From positions 102,450,166 through 102,514,165 of the forward strand of contig NC_089587.1 in assembly GCF_019320115.1 (NCBI RefSeq): a DNA stretch of 64,000 nucleotides, written 5' to 3'. The translations under genes were made by a program, and so were the position numbers. The notes below the pieces were generated by a model. The model saw nothing but the letters and a program-made list of their open reading frames with translations, ran no database searches and was not told where the DNA came from. Of this stretch, positions 45,629-55,814 are shown piece after piece. Within the stretch, counting starts at the first letter, position 1, and each line of letters starts with the position of its first letter. This DNA is from Miscanthus floridulus (Eukaryota > Streptophyta > Magnoliopsida > Poales > Poaceae).

Positions 45629-46982
45629 TGAAGGGACCGTGACGCCTAAGAGGGGGGTGAATTAGGCAACTTAAAAATTCTAACTCTAAACTATGGCCTC
45701 ATTTTCTAACCCTAGCAAAACATATGCAATAGATAAACTATCTAGATGTGCAACTATGATTTTGCTAGTGTGTTACTATCTCTACCGCAAACATAGTGAA
45801 GTAATCAATGTAAATGCGGAAGCTAAAGAGCAAGGTAGAGATATGCAAACTCCCATCGATGACTCCGGTATTTTTACCGAGGTATCGAGAAGCGCGCAAA
45901 CTTCTCCCTAGTCCTCGTTGGAGCCCCTCGCAAGGGCCAAGCTCCCGGTCGGGTAACTCCATGCACAGCCTCGGGCCTTCCGCACACGCAAGTGGGTCTC
46001 CGACGTGCCTTCCAGCAAGCCTCTCCCGGATGCTCCCCGCCGTCTTCACTATCAAGCTTCCGCCCGAAACACCGCGGGCCTTGTTCCCTCCGGTACACGG
46101 TGGCGGCCACACCACAAACGCGGTTGGTGTGATCTCACAAGACTTCAAGCCCCTCCGATGTACAACAATGGTGCTCGCAAGCACTGAGTGGTAAGAGGTA
46201 TGCAAACCTCACTAAACACTAGGCCTAAACCTAGAGCAAGTGCATAAGCGGTGGTCTAATCAACCTAAGCACTTCACAAAGCATCTACGCTAATCACCTG
46301 ATGAATCACTAAGCACTATGCAAGTGGAGATCACTAAAATAGTGTATCAACACCCTTGGTATGTTTCCTTAGCTCCATACTTGCCAATTGGCTGGTTGGG
46401 GGTCTATTTATAAGCCCCATGGAGAAAGTAGCCGTTGGGGATGAAATCCCACTTTTCTGCTACTGACCGAACGCTGAATCATCCTGACCGGACGCGTCTG
46501 GTCGTCTCGACCGTTGAACCACGAACCACTGATCGGACGCTGCCAGCGTCCGGTCACCTACCACCAGACGCGTCCGGTCATAGTTTCGCCGTTCTGGAAC
46601 CTCTCTGTACTCGATCGGATGCTGCTTCCCTGCGTCTGGTCGGTTTCACCGCCCGCATCCAGTTGTCCCAACTATAGAGCCACCAGCGTCCGGTCCAGTG
46701 TCCGGTTGCCTCTACGAGCTCGTTTCTTCGTGATCTTGCGTATGGCTTGGTTCCAATCTTCATGCTTGGACTTTGCTTAATCTCTTGGGTCTTCTCTTGT
46801 GCTCCTAAGGTCTTGCTTGAGGTGTTGATCATCGGATCATCATGTCGCCTTCGTCCAAGTTACGTCTTGCACCCTATTGAACTACAAAACAAACATTGCA
46901 AATTCATTAGTCTAATTTGGTTGTGTTGGTCATCAAACACCAAAATCCAAAGTAAATGGGCCAAGGGTTCATTTTCCTTACA
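45629..46982 (-). repeat. 3' LTR of the copia element
   Basis: 1,354 bp, minus TGTAAGGAAAATG to TCCCTTCA. TATA-like TTATAAATAG at 46,404-46,413 (minus). A cluster of ACCGGACGC / GCGTCCGGT words lies at 46,470-46,710, upstream of it in the element's direction. Confidence 0.88.
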
Positions 46983-48249
46983 ATCTCCCCCTTTTTGGTG
47001 ATTGATGCCAACACGACCAAAGCAAGCAAATAATAAGAATTTGGAAGTTAAAAACTACCTACTTGCTAGGATGCAATGCAAAGGGCAAGGTTATATGATA
47101 CTAATTGATAGATACCAATTAAAACTTTACTTAAAAGCTTGTCTTGCCCTTGCAAATGTCCCCATGTAATATTATGGATTAAAGCCTAGCTTTCTAAAAA
47201 AAATTCTCCCATTACTTAGACTAACCCATAATTCACTTTCCTCCCTTTCTCGGACCATTACTACTTGTAACTAAATGCTTGTCTTTGGTCCTTCAAATTC
47301 TCCCCCTTTGGCATCAAACACTCAAAAGGAATACATTAGTAGCACAAGGGAGGGTCAACCTTTGTGAACCAAATGAAGGATTTGATTAGCATGGAATAGG
47401 TCACAAAACTTGACTATCACATTATATAGACTAAGCTCCCCCTGAATTTATACATACATATGATAAAAAGCAAAGCATATGCATAATTAGCAATTTATTA
47501 CACAAGAGAGGTTAATCTATATAATGCATGGAGAAAGCAAATAAATATCAAAGTGAGATCAACATGGTGATATCGGTTTAGAAATACCATATGTGAAAAT
47601 CAATTTGATTTCTACCAATTGAAGTATAATGCTTTCCTTCGGGGACTCCATTTTCCTTGCAATGAGACTACTACACACAAGATAAGCTTGAAAAGGTGTT
47701 AGTCTCAAAGCATCCAACTTGTAGATTAAGCTCCCCCTAAATTTGTGTACACAAGTGTTGAATACTTGTAAAATTTGTGCACATTGATTTAAGTATCAAA
47801 ATACCACTTGAAAGATGATATTTGGGAGAGATTATCTACAATTTGGACTTTGGCACATATTAGATAAATAATTGTAAAACAAGCTATGTGCCGTGCTTCT
47901 AAACAATTTTAAACCATGTAGGTTTGCTCCAAGGGTTGATAATGAAACCGAGCAAGCCTACCATATAATATACCTATTGAATGCATGACAAAAGATTTAA
48001 GCATGTAAATGCAAACATAGGCATGAAAGATAACTAATGCTTTAAGAGTATATCAATTGAAAAGCAATACCAATTAAAATGAATACTAATTGAAAGTAAT
48101 GACATCTCGTTACCTAACATGGGAAGGGGAATTTGGGTCCATAGTATTCACTAACCTACTTGGCAATGATTTTGTCCATCATGATGCTCCCCATGAAATA
48201 CATCCATACTTTGCTAAGTCTCCAAATTCCCCGAAGTCCAACGGACTTC
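46983..48249 (-). other. Copia post-gag non-coding region with four polypurine tracts
   Basis: AT-rich, no conserved frame in either strand. Minus-strand AGGGGGAG-type tracts occur at about 46,984-46,998 (abutting the LTR), 47,299-47,310, 47,429-47,440 and 47,729-47,740. Pol should lie here in an autonomous copia element but is absent. Confidence 0.7.
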
Positions 48250-50406
48250 TCACTCCCCTTTCAGGATCCAAACCTTCTTGGTGCTCTTCATGTTGGAAAT
48301 GATTTCCTTTGGCACCCAAAAGCATTTGACCCTATTGTTGGCTTGCTTGTTCACCTTGATGGCCACCACCTTGTTATTTTTCTTCTTCAAAAGATAAGGT
48401 GTGGAGGCCTTCTTGTCCACCTTGTTGGTGTAGGTGTTGGAGAGCTTGCTTGTTTGCTTTTTCTCCTTCTTCTTTGCTCCTCCCCCATTCTTCACCTTGC
48501 ACTCATAGGACTTGTGACCTTCCTTGTGGCACATGTAACAAACCACAGTTTGTCCTTCGTCAAGCTTTTTCACTCCCTTGACGGTGTTATCTTGATGAAG
48601 TTGGGTTTGCTTCGCCTTGCCTTTCACTTGAGTCAAGTTCTTGGTGAGGCGAGCTACTTCTTGCTTGAGTTGCTCATTCTCCTTTGCAACCTCTTATGTG
48701 CATGTATCTACAACAACTTTCTCAACACAAACTTGGTTGCACAAAGGTGAGTCTAAACATAAATCATTACAAGAAGTAGAGGCATCATTTTTAGACATGT
48801 TAAAGATAGAACTTTTCTTTTTAGATGCCTTAGTGGGGGTTGTGCTAACGGCTTCAAGATTAGCAACTTTATTAGTTAGCTCATCACAATGTTTGCACAT
48901 GGTTTCCATTTTAGCAAGAAAACTATTATATGCTTCTTGTGAGCTAGCTAACTTTTCTTTTAATTTTTTATTTTTCTTTAAGAGTTGCTCATCATTGATT
49001 GTGCATGCATTTGTTGTTGCACTAGTCTCAAGTTTCTCAATTTTAGTAGATAGTTCAACATTAAGATTAGTAAAGTTCTCATATTGTTCAAGCAAGGTTT
49101 TGTATGTTTTTTGTGAACTATCTAGCTTTTCTTTTAAACTTTTAAGCTTCTTTTGTTGACTAGTGCAAGCTTTAGCATAATTAAGATTATCTTGCACAAG
49201 TTCATGATAAGAAGGCATATCATCATCACTATCACTCTCACTAGAGGAAGAGCTTTCGTTACCTCGTGCCATAAGGCACACACGAGAAGAGCTTGATGAT
49301 GATTGCTTGCGGCCTCACCTCTTGTGATGGGGTTCTTCTTCACTTGAAAAATCATCCCATTTCTTTGTCTTGGGTGTGGGCTTGTTTGGACAAACTTCCA
49401 CAAAATGCCCCAACTCGCCGCATCCATAACATCCTCTCTTTCTTTGCTCATTTCTTTGATTTGTGAAAATGAAATCTTGAATTTGGATGGGCACACCCTT
49501 GACATTGAGCCTTTGGATCATCTTCTCCACCTTGTTGATCACTTTGATTGATTCTTCATCAAGATCGGAGGTGGAGGAGGAAGATTGATCATCACTTGAA
49601 TCTTCTTCATCATCATCATCGTCCTCATCTTCACTTGAGGAACTTGAGCTTGAGCTTGTCTCAACTTGCTTGCCCTTCATCTTCTTTTTCTCGCTACAAG
49701 CGAGAGCTTTGTCTTTGCTTGATGAATATGCTTCTTCTTGACCCATCTTACGTGACATTTCAAATGCCACTAACTTGCCAATGGCTATGCCCGGGGTCAT
49801 GTTGCTCAAGTCCTCCATGTTGTGAAGGATGGTGATGATGCTTGCATATTTCTTTTGTGGTAGCACGGAGATGATCTTCCTCACGATGTCCGCATCATCT
49901 AGCTTTAATAATCCTATAGAATGGAGCTCATTAATAATTAGATTCAAACGAGAATACATATCACGAACAAGCTCATCATCATTCATAGTAAAGGAATCAT
50001 AGTTTTGCTTTGCTAGACAATGTTTTTGCTCACGGACATTGCTTGTGCCGTCATGGAGCTCTTAGAGTTTCAACCAAATTTCATGTGCCATATTTAAAGT
50101 GAATACTTGGTTAAAAACATCTATACTAAGTGATTCAAACAAGTAATTTTTAGCTTTAGCATTGAAGTGCATTTCTTTTTCATCACTCTTTGTGGGTTTT
50201 TTAGGATTCTTGATGGGTTTCATCCCGTCACGAGTGACTCTCCATACACCCAAATCAACCGCCTCAAGGTGGCAAGCCATTCTAGCTTTATAGTATGGGA
50301 AGTTAGTGCCGTCAAAGTGCGGAGGCCTAGCGGTATCCATTCCAAGCACTCTAAATAGCGTCGGCTCAACAGCGGTTAAGCCAAAGGTCCAAATTGAGCC
50401 AACCAT
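48250..50406 (-). pseudogene. Copia gag with UBN2 domain, two CCHC knuckles and coiled coil (three stops)
   Basis: One minus-strand reading frame from ATG at 50,406 to TGA at 48,250, about 718 codons, interrupted by only three nonsense codons near 50,062, 49,315 and 48,694; each fits a single C-to-T change. Order: RPPHFDGTNFPYYKARM (gag N-terminal domain); UBN2-type region (ADIVRKIISVLP near 49,880); acidic Ser/Asp-rich linker; knuckle CYGCGELGHFVEVC at about 49,386-49,427; long Lys/Glu/Leu coiled coil 49,230-48,880; second knuckle CYMCHKEGHKSYEC at about 48,500-48,541; basic tail. The retained frame over 2.1 kb with no pol suggests a gag-carrying non-autonomous family. The UBN2-to-coiled-coil layout resembles SIRE/Maximus-type copia gag (inference). 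Confidence 0.85.
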
Positions 50407-50419
50407 CTCTGATACCAAT

Positions 50420-51724
50420 TGAAAGGACCGTGACGCCTAAGAGGGGGGGTGAATTAGGCAACTTAAAAATTCTAACTCTAAACTATGACCTCTTTTTCTA
50501 ACCCTAGCAAAACCTATGCAATAGATAAACTATCTAGATGTGCAACTATAGTTTTGCTAGTGTGTTGCTATCTCTACTGCAAACGTAGTGAAGTAATCAA
50601 TGTAAATGCGGAAGCTAAAGAGCAAGGTAGAGATATGCAAACTCCCATCGACGACTCCAGTATTTTTACCGAGGTATCGAGAAGCGTGCAAGCTTTCCTC
50701 TAGTCCTCGTTGGAGCCCCTCGCAAGGAATCCCTCGCAAGGGCCAAGCTCTCGGTCGGGTAACTCCATGGACAGCCTCGGGCCTTCCCCATGCGCAAGTG
50801 GGTCTTCGACGTGCTTTTCGGCAAGCCTCTCCCAGATGCTCCCCGCCGTCTTCACTATCAAGCTTCCGTCCAAAACGCCACGGGCCTTGTTCCCTCTGGT
50901 ACACGGTGGCGGCCACACCACAAACACGGTTGGTGTGATCTCGCAAGACTTCAAGCCCCTCCAATGTACAACAATGGTGCTCGCAAGCACCGAGTGGTAA
51001 GAGGTATACAAACCTCACTAAACACTAGGCCTAAACCTAGATCAAGTGCATAAGCGGTGGTCTAATCAACCTAAGCACTTCGCAAAGCACCTACGCTAAT
51101 CACCTAATGAATCACTAAGCACTATGCAAGTGGAGATCACTAAAATGGTGTATCAACACCCTTGGTATGTTTTCTCAGCTCCACACTTGCCAATTGACCG
51201 GTTGGGGGGTCTATTTATAAGCCCCATGGAGAAAGTAGCCGTTGGGGACGAAATCCCACTTTTCTGCTACTGACCGGACGCGTCCGGTCGTCCCGACCGT
51301 TGAACCGCAAACCACTGATCGGACGCTTGCCGTTCTAGAACCTCTCTGTACTCGATTGGACGCTACTTCCCTGCGTCCGATCGGTTTCGCCGCCCACGTC
51401 CGGTCGTCCCGACTGCAGAGCCACCAGCGTCTGGTCTAGCGTCCGGTCGCCTCTGCGAGCTCGTTTCTTCGCGATCTTGCGTATGGCTTGGTTCCAATCT
51501 TCATGCTTGGACTTTGTTTGATCTCTTGGGTCTTCTCTTGTGCTCCTAAGGTCTTGCTTGAGGTGTTGATCATCGGATCATCACGTCACCTTCGTACAAG
51601 TTACGTCTTACACCATATTGAACTACAAAACAAACACTTGCAAATTCATTAGTCCAATTTGATTATGTTGGTCATCAAACACGAAAATCCAAAGTAAATG
51701 GGCTAAGGGTCCATTTTTCTTACA
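50420..51724 (-). repeat. 5' LTR of the copia element
   Basis: 1,305 bp, matching 45,629-46,982 with small indels. The ACCGGACGC-type cluster lies at 51,270-51,460. Confidence 0.88.
51211..51220 (-). promoter_or_regulatory. LTR promoter TATA box of the copia element
   Basis: Minus TTATAAATAG, about 500 bp into the LTR and about 50-250 bp downstream of a repeated ACCGGACGC-type motif. It is present in both LTRs. Confidence 0.55.
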
Positions 51725-51749
51725 CCGTGGATCCCGTATCGACATCAAT

Positions 51750-52503
51750 AAAAACATACTAATCCAGATAATCAATAGTACAAGATACTAGAGAAAAGTC
51801 AATTAAACAAGAGGAATCGATTGTAAACAACACCCAAAATGAACATTCTAGCACATGAGACAGGTGCATTCCATCAATCAAACAATGTGACAAACCACCT
51901 AAATCCACATCAACATTGTTAGCTTTGCTCTGCCATTTCTTTTCTTCAATCCAAATTCAGCAGAACAAAAGGTATCTTCTAGCCTTAAACATATAGGACA
52001 GGATGATTGATACTTAAAACCTCCAAATAGATAGCATGTTCAGTATTGTGCAGTAATTACTAATCACTATCTGCTTAGCCCCGGCTCACATTAGCGCTAA
52101 GATAACAGCAACATGCCAATTCTTGTTCAAAATGGCTAGGATACTTTAATGAAATTATAATTTATAAGAGAGAATGCTTAAATTCAATTAAGAACACTCA
52201 GCCAGATCAACATAAAGTAACATCAATTCTGTAGGAATGCTTATAGCTGCGCATAGTCTTTGATAACACATGTGAAACAAGGCTCATGTAATTAACAGCA
52301 GAAAGCACCTAAATATCTTATTGACAAACATTGATTTTGCAGTGCCCAGAGAATCCAGATTTGGACAATTGATTATTCAAATTCTAACAGAAGAAAATCA
52401 GCAAGTGAAGCATATCCTGATCAACTAGCAGACAATACACGACCATATAGAAAGAAAAAAAAAAAGAATGTAACAGGACCTAAACCTGACTGGAACCTCT
52501 GGC
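51750..52503. other. AT-rich non-coding DNA downstream of the RING gene
   Basis: No gene or repeat recognised. Together with 38.4-41.1 kb it looks like intron or 3' flank, split by N2. A donor-like CAG/GTTTAG (minus) lies near 52,480. Confidence 0.4.
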
Positions 52504-53191
52504 TCAATCAAAAAAGGGATCCCCCTCGCGTGCCTCCGACATGGCTGTATCTGACTCGGGGTGTGGAGGCCACTCAGACGACACAGTCTCGCGCCGCCAT
52601 TGGCAGGTCCACCAGCTCCATCCCCATTCCCCGGTAATAGCCTGTGCGAGCTGCGTGGGCGACGCCAAGCCGCCAGCGTCGCATAGCTGCCGACGCGGAC
52701 GCGGCGGTGGGTGGTGGTAGTGAAGCGGGATGGTGATCAGGGTGGGTGGCGGGTCCTGCTCCGACGGTGCGGCCTCGTCCTCGGGGTCGTAGGCGGAGGG
52801 GATGCGGAAGCGGCAGACGAGGGGTCGTCGGCGGAGGGAATGCAGAAGCGGCAGACGGGGCAGGAGTTGTGCATCTTGAGCCAGGTGACGATGCAGAAGG
52901 AGTGGTAGAGGTGGGCGCAGGGGAGCTTCCAAGCCTCGGAGGTGAGGGGCAGGTCGTCCTTGCAGATGGCGCAGACGGCGGCGGGCTCGGCCACCTCGAC
53001 CGTGGGCAGCGCGGCGATGGAGGCGGCCGTGGCGGGAGGCTCCCCTCCTCCGCCGAGGCCGTGGCCGGGGCGGCGGTGGCCGTGGCCGTGCTGCTGGAGC
53101 ACGGAGACGGCGACGTCGAAGGGCCCGTCGCGGGGGCGGGGGCGGTTGAGGTCGACGACGACGAGGCGGCACGCGCCTCGTCGGGGTCCAT
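52504..53191 (-). pseudogene. RING-H2 zinc finger protein (probable E3 ubiquitin ligase), two frame disruptions
   Basis: The minus-strand reading starts MDPDEAR at 53,191, about 84 bp after a TATA box. The RING-H2 domain (52,851-52,973) is complete: CAIC, then CAHLYHSFC, then CPVC, giving Cys3-His2-Cys3 with correct spacing for two zinc ions. RING-H2 proteins recruit E2 enzymes for ubiquitin transfer. However, the start lies in a different frame from the RING domain, with a shift around 53,150-53,185. Right after the RING the frame changes again at a 38-bp tandem duplication (52,783-52,858). The conserved-looking C-terminus (SPTQLAQAITGE; EWPPHPESDT; EAREGDPFFD, stop 52,504) is in a third frame. 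The sequence is very GC-rich, so long overlapping frames on both strands are shadows. The copy is probably non-functional unless an alternative start is used. Confidence 0.7.
52783..52858. repeat. 38-bp tandem duplication in the RING gene
   Basis: Units 52,783-52,820 and 52,821-52,858 differ at about four of 38 positions. As 38 is not a multiple of three, the duplication shifts the frame directly after the last RING cysteine pair. Confidence 0.8.
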
Positions 53192-53270
53192 GACGAAGTC
53201 GAAGTCGTCGGAGAGCGAGGAGGAGGAGCTGGAAGAATTTTTGCCGTGAATAATGCAGTGCCCTGTCTTC

Positions 53271-53282
53271 TCATTATATAGT
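53271..53282 (-). promoter_or_regulatory. TATA box of the RING gene
   Basis: Minus ACTATATAATGA, about 80 bp before the ATG at 53,191, giving a leader of about 50 nt if transcription starts 30 bp downstream. Confidence 0.5.
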
Positions 53283-53434
53283 GTCACTAAACGTAAGTTA
53301 CAGCTGGAATAATGATAGTGGTGATGGTACACCTTCCTATCCTAGCACTAGGCTTTGAAGGCAGATTAATTAATACAGCCCGCTCACGTTAATACAGCCA
53401 AGCGCAGGTCCCCTGGCGCCACGACGGCGCGGTG

Positions 53435-53593
53435 CTACAGCACGAGGCCCGGGAGCGCGACGGCCGCCAGGAACAGCAGCACCTTGGCCGCCCTCCGCAC
53501 CTCTGCGCCCGCGCCGCCGTGACCCTGCTGCTGCTGCTGGGGGTGAGGAGCGGCGGCGCGCGTCACGGGCAGCGGCGGCGGCGGCGCGGCCAT
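53435..53593 (-). pseudogene. Short hypothetical membrane-anchor protein, probably truncated
   Basis: ATG at 53,593 opens 52 codons: a Pro/Ala/Gln-rich head, basic residues (EVRRAAK) and a hydrophobic segment VLLFLAAVALPGLVL, then TAG. After the stop the same frame continues for some codons with HRAVVAPGDLRLA before AT-rich DNA. The layout (short cytosolic head, one membrane span, then lumenal part) is that of a type II anchor, as in Golgi enzymes, so this may be the first exon of such a gene cut short. The family is not recognised. An in-frame upstream ATG at 53,674 would add 27 residues. Confidence 0.4.
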
Positions 53594-53819
53594 GTGCGCT
53601 TGCGTTAGAAAGTCAGCTCGGCTAGGATCCGGGCACCGGCGAACGCACGGGTTGGGAACTCGCGAGGGCGCCAACGACGCCTGCCATGCTATTCCGCATC
53701 GACATCGTCACCTCCGCGCTCTGCCGCCGCCAGCACGCTACGCGCGAGAGCCTAGCGCAGTTGCCCAGGCTGAAATGGCCAACTTTGGTAATTGTTTATG
53801 CTTAAAATGACTAGTGCGT

Positions 53820-54320
53820 TGGATGTTGAATGGAGGCACCAGATCAACGGAAAGTTACAACGTGACGCTACAGAGCAAAGTTACTGAATCCGGCTCCTTT
53901 TGAGGACGGATTTTGAGGTGGAGGCGGAGACTAGGGCTCTCCTTGAGGGCCGTTTTGGGTCGTTTGGATCTTTTCATTATGATGGGGAAATTAGAAACTA
54001 TTTAATAAATTAGGTTATTTGATTTAGAATTAAACATTTCATAACATTCTAACTTTGACATATAAGTCTATCTTAAATTTATAGGGTGAAAGATAGAAAT
54101 TGATTCTATAGATCACTATAGTATATTTCTACTGTGTAACTTATAAAACGCTCTTCAACTCACTCTCCTACGGTAGAAATAGAACACATAAGTATATCTT
54201 TCGTTTAGCCCACAATAATATACAAATATATTCCATATACAACTATATTAGCTTAATTAATATGTGTCTAAATTATGATTATTAAAATGAATTCAATTCC
54301 AAAAATCTAAGCGGGGCCTA
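53820..54320. other. AT-rich non-coding DNA, possible MITE
   Basis: A segment from about GGTCGTTTGGATC (53,956) to ATCTAAGCGGGGCCTAA (54,321) is AT-rich and may be a degenerate terminal-inverted-repeat element; the ends match only weakly. No gene. Confidence 0.35.
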
Positions 54321-54384
54321 AGATGATCTCCGTTGCTCTGCGTTTCTGTGCAAGGTTATTAGTGACAGAAACAGCTTGTTCTGA

Positions 54385-54531
54385 ACACCTTTTTCCAAAT
54401 TATAAAACGTTTTGGATTTTCTAGATTCCTAGCTTTTTCTTACACACCTAGATATAAGTTATGTCTAAATACATAATAAAAACCATGTATCTAGAAATGT
54501 CAAAACTTCTTATAATTTAGAATAGAGGGAG
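54385..54531. mobile_element. Stowaway-like MITE (Tc1/mariner)
   Basis: 147 bp. The left end CAAATTATAAAACGTTTTGG and the right end ...TTATAATTTAGAATAGAGGGAG pair as an inverted repeat, and the right end reads CTCCCTC inverted, the classic grass Stowaway terminus. The extreme left end has decayed. Confidence 0.65.
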
Positions 54532-54929
54532 TAAGAAGAAAGACCTTGGACATTATAGAAAAACTCACTTCAGTGCTTCCCACTTCTCAGAATGAGACCA
54601 TAAGGGCATTTGCAATGTAGAAACTACCTAGTTTCTATGTCACAAGACATCACCTATGGAAACCATGTTTCCCAACGCAACAAGCCAATCCTTCACCCCT
54701 TCTCTTTCCTATTCTCTCGGTTGCTTTTCTCTCCTCATCCTGTTGGACATATGCTTTCTTTGGCCCGATGTGGGGCGGCAGTGTTGGGCGAGGCCATGGG
54801 GCCGCTGCAAGTGACGGCCGTGCGAGGTCCGCGCGAGGTTCGGGCGGTGCTGCAGGCTGAGGTGCCACACGAGCCCCAGGAGGCGGCAAGGGGTGAGGCT
54901 GCATGAGGTCCACTAGGCAGTTCTTGGTT
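54532..54929. other. Non-coding stretch before the copia-like LTR
   Basis: Starts AGGGCATTTGCAATGTAGAAAC with a nearby partial inverted copy (GTAGAAACTACCTAGTTTCTA). The GC-rich part 54,770-54,906 is open on both strands but shows no family motif. Possibly part of a DNA element; not assigned. Confidence 0.35.
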
Positions 54930-55396
54930 GAAAGGATCTAAATAGCTAGAGGGAGGTGAATAGCCTAATTAAAATTTCCACAAAGACACTGGAGCCAATT
55001 TGTTAGACAATAAGATGGTCATATAAGCAAATTGCTCTAGATCTATTACATGCCAAGCAAGCCACCTATCAATGCTAGTTGCTATGATATGTAAGGTTGA
55101 TTTTCACACAATCAAACAATCTAGCAACTATTTATACATTAGAGAGCTAGCTAAGCAACTAATTACAACTATGCTACACAACTAGCTAATCAAGCAAGCA
55201 AACAAGCTTTACACAATTATACTAGAAATTGAATGTGCAAGAGATAGAGCTTTATACTGAACCGACAAGAGATAAAATCAATCAATTGAATACCAAGATG
55301 ATATAAGATTTATCCCCGTGGTTCGGTTGCTTGCTGGCAACCTACTCCATGTTGTGGCGATACACTCACTTGGTGAGCCACACGCTAATAGACATC
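54930..55396 (-). repeat. Copia-like LTR, first visible segment
   Basis: Starts TGAAAGGATCTAAATAGC, the same kind of terminus as the copia LTR at 50,420 (TGAAAGGACCGTGACGCC), with a similar GGGAGGTGAATAGCC run. It is interrupted at ACATC by N3, continues at 58,690-59,066, and again at 63,027 after the solo LTR. Confidence 0.6.
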
Positions 55397-55795
55397 TGTG
55401 GGGGATATACCCTCGGGTACCACAAGATGATACATGGGCCGCACCATCCGAGGTGGCCCGGCCCGTAAGATCGAGGCGTGCATGGCAAGATTACTTGCTG
55501 TACTAGATATTGTAATAGTACCAAATAGGATACTTTACTTGTAACCCTCCTCCTCCAGACTATATAAGGAGAGGCAGGGGTCCCCCTCAGGGAGGACGAT
55601 CCATCTACACCTCAATCAATACGGAATAATGAGACATAGGACGTAGGTATTACGCCAACACGGCAGCCGAACCTGTATAAATCTTGTGTCTTATGCCTAT
55701 GTAACCATCTGGTTCCTGATTACACGCACCGTCTACCGATAATCTACCATCATGGGCATACCCCTAAATGGACTGCCGACCATATTTCGTTGACA
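55397..55795 (+). repeat. 5' LTR of N3
   Basis: TGTGGGGGATATAC to CGTTGACA. TATA-like ACTATATAAGG at 55,559-55,569. Equal in length to the right LTR, with few differences. Confidence 0.92.
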
Positions 55796-55796
55796 G

Positions 55797-55814
55797 TGGC
55801 GCGCCAGGTAGGGG
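55797..55814 (+). other. Primer-binding-like site of N3
   Basis: TGGCGCGCCAGGTAGGGG one base after the LTR end. Confidence 0.7.

Larger units (their letters stand above)
45629..51724 (-). mobile_element. Copia-type LTR retrotransposon, gag-only (non-autonomous), nested in the N2 LTR
   Basis: LTRs at 45,629-46,982 (3') and 50,420-51,724 (5'); target duplication CTGTG (45,624-45,628) against CCGTG (51,725-51,729), one change. The primer site on the minus strand (TTGGTATCAGAG, 50,408-50,419) is of the initiator-Met type. The tract AAAAAGGGGGAGAT abuts the 3' LTR. The interior holds one long gag frame but no protease, integrase, RT or RNase H; the 1.27 kb after gag is non-coding. Confidence 0.88.
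41151..51744 (-). mobile_element. Non-autonomous LTR retrotransposon N2, interrupted by a copia element
   Basis: Flanked by TCAAT (41,146-41,150 and 51,745-51,749). The left (3') LTR is 41,151-41,545. The right (5') LTR is 45,252-45,628, continuing at 51,730-51,744 after the copia insertion. Without the copia element N2 is about 4.5 kb. A primer-like site TGGCGCGCCATGTAGGGG on the minus strand follows the right LTR. The interior holds charged gag-like frames, a minisatellite and repeats of a GC-rich purine motif, but no protease, RT or integrase. Confidence 0.88.

Noticed and set aside
45765..46205. Frames of 126-146 codons on both strands in the copia LTR, repeated at 50,557-51,018
   Set aside because: Repeated only because the LTR is repeated; no motif, and overlapping frames open on both strands.
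52711..53274. Long GC-rich frames on both strands (167-256 codons) over the RING gene
   Set aside because: Shadows of one GC-rich gene; only the frame with the complete RING-H2 cysteine/histidine set and the tail frame have protein character.
54610..54913. Overlapping frames of 87-98 codons before the copia-like LTR
   Set aside because: GC-rich, open on both strands, no recognisable domain; possibly part of a DNA element.
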